Positions 7,401-7,761 of a stretch of DNA of 7,761 nt are shown here, in pieces. The position numbers and the translations under genes were made by a program. This stretch comes from Deferribacteres bacterium (GTDB taxonomy: Bacteria; Nitrospirota; Thermodesulfovibrionia; UBA6902): NCBI GenBank assembly GCA_030598625.1, contig JAUVPO010000080.1, positions 1 through 7,761 on the forward strand. The letters run 5' to 3'. How positions within the stretch are numbered: the stretch's first letter is position 1; each line of letters starts with the position of its first letter. The notes under the pieces were generated by a model that had not been told where the DNA came from, searched no databases, and saw only the letters and a list, made by a program, of their open reading frames with translations.

Positions 7401-7761
7401 ACAATGGCATAGTGCTTGTCGACTATATTAACAAACTCCGCCGGAGAGGGATGAACGTCCATGATGCCGTCCTTGCAGGGGGCGCAACCCGTCTTCGCCC
7501 AGTGCTTCTGACCGCGGTTACAACCATCCTCGGACTTATCCCCATGGTGACCGGAATCTCGTTTGATTTTCACGTCTGGGACATCTCATGGGTAAGCGAG
7601 TCGACACAGTGGTGGCGCTCTATGGCCATAGTAGTGATTTTCGGACTGATAACCGCTACATTCCTTACCCTCGTTGTAGTGCCGGTTTTATACTCACTCC
7701 TGGACTCATTCAGAAACAGAACAGGCTCTGTTGTTGAGTATATAAGGAGGCTCTACTGGAT
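4487..7761 (+). CDS. RND efflux pump inner-membrane permease (AcrB/HAE-like), 3' partial
   Basis: The frame starts at GTG 4487 and stays open to the right edge: 1091 complete codons, no stop or frameshift. This proton-driven antiporter should expel substrates through the adjacent adaptor. The N-terminus matches RND pumps: TM1 at about 11-30, then LPRESDPDI and the porter domain. TM2-TM6 span about 336-487, TM7 532-552, the second periplasmic region 553-905, and TM8-TM12 907-1070. The TM4 motif is GMLVDNAIVIVEN with Asp398-Asn399; AcrB has two aspartates there. In TM10 GVVVNNGIVLVDY puts Asn972 where AcrB has its essential lysine. TM11 keeps the Arg and Thr of RLRPVLLT (1002-1009). This Asp-Asn/Asn-Asn pattern resembles a common RND subgroup rather than AcrB itself. 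A Trp-rich loop (about 1025-1043) precedes TM12, which makes the protein longer than the roughly 1050 residues of AcrB. Only a short C-terminal tail should be missing. The substrate (drug, lipid or metal) is not determinable. Confidence 0.95.
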   Translation, partial: MILSDTAVRQRISVMVLAVIILVFGVYCYKILPRESDPDITIPYVFISTSYKGVSPSDMETSVTIPVEKKLKGLEGVKKVHSISSEGQSSISIEFVTGTDIDDALEKVRNKVDEAKNELPSDLEDDPSVFEVNFSEMPIVVFSLSGACGNPCLKKIADDIEEEIEAIHGVFDVSVAGALEREIRVEIIPAKLAYYNIPITAFQQVIDSENRNISGGAIRLGDGRFQLRVPGEFNTPDEIYGLVVGTHNGHPVYLKDLARVVDGFKDEASRSRLNGRESINIAVKKRAGENIIEITDRVDEIIERLRPGWPKGTEIIKVMDKARDIRIMVADLENNILSGLVLVILVILFALGLRNAVLVSLSIPFSMFLSFTVLYLMDITLNMVVLFSLSLALGMLVDNAIVIVENIYRYMEQGVSRLQAAMSATGEVAWPVIGSTVTTLAAFSPMIFWPGIMGEFMSYLPVTLIVTLSSSLFVAMVINPALAAFFMKTKGVKGRGLHPEEAAAAGQKPVEIKGTVLILYSRLLRSALDRRIVVLLISFAFLMLLFQVWLLAVGLEKPVEFFPHIDPKSMYVNVDMPEGADLDYSDNVLKQIEMYINGNAGTKLQTGSFKEMYMESFQPKRHEKIGGGEYTGPSDLENIEYVYARSMAVPLAGMAFEPTTPNHVGIQFIDMKDRRIPSARILEQIRDRVKNIPGGKVTVAEAEEGPPTGAPINIEISGNDFRVLGRLAGEISKIIEPIPYVEDVRDDYVEGTPSVIVSVDRQRASLLGLSTDTIGFALKTGYNGLDVSTYREGDEDYDITVQLSDSNRRVTDVLRELMVPTPGGKLVPLTTIAKIEYTGSLGNIIRINHERVVTVKANVDETKIPGAVARAQAEDLLGEFPLPSGYRLKFTGEFEFQKESEEFLSKAFVIALFLIFLILVTMFNSVTQPFIIMTSVVLSLGGAFFGLMFIRSPFGIIMTGVGVISLAGVVVNNGIVLVDYINKLRRRGMNVHDAVLAGGATRLRPVLLTAVTTILGLIPMVTGISFDFHVWDISWVSESTQWWRSMAIVVIFGLITATFLTLVVVPVLYSLLDSFRNRTGSVVEYIRRLYW

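Noticed and set aside
5642..7440. Similar TM4 and TM10 stretches (LVDNAIVIVEN and VVNNGIVLVDY) as a repeat
   Set aside because: This is the known internal duplication of RND proteins, not a DNA repeat or a rearrangement.
7199..7573. 124-codon minus-strand open frame opposite the RND C-terminal half
   Set aside because: The product is a His/Asp/Glu-rich mirror of hydrophobic transmembrane codons on the other strand, and the RND reading is unambiguous.

Overview
The window holds five protein genes, all on the plus strand and packed tightly. They look like a bacterial signalling and export neighbourhood. GC is moderate by eye, and ATA (Ile) and AGG/AGA (Arg) codons are frequent. With the REC-PAS-kinase architecture, the envelope-spanning RND pump and the DrrAB-like exporter, this points to a Gram-negative such as a Desulfobacterota- or Nitrospirota-like lineage. 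That placement is an impression from composition and protein style, not a demonstrated taxonomy.

Layout: (1) bases 2-1453 carry the 3' part of a REC-PAS-histidine-kinase-like protein, cut by the left window edge. (2) Bases 1476-2462 encode a DrrA-type ABC ATPase. (3) Bases 2449-3207 encode its ABC-2 permease, which overlaps the ATPase gene by 14 nt and starts at TTG behind a strong Shine-Dalgarno. (4) A 140-nt gap follows, with a weak terminator-like hairpin and T-run. (5) Bases 3348-4490 encode a membrane-anchored HlyD/AcrA-type adaptor. (6) From 4487 to the right edge runs an RND inner-membrane pump of at least 1091 residues. It is coupled to the adaptor by a GTGA overlap and is open to the end of the window. 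No RNA gene, CRISPR array, insertion sequence or integration site was seen.

How they fit together: the ATPase and permease should form a two-component ABC exporter, and the adaptor and RND protein the inner-membrane part of a tripartite efflux pump. No outer-membrane TolC-like partner is present, so it must lie elsewhere or just outside the window. The kinase-like gene ends only 22 nt before the ATPase and may be co-transcribed with it.

Most of the window is recognisable and ordinary. The most unusual feature is in the kinase: where the HisKA motif normally reads H-E-x-R-N-P, this protein has D-K-V-R-N-P, so the phospho-accepting histidine and its acidic neighbour are both missing, while the ATP-binding boxes look intact. 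I found no clear sign of an entirely new system.
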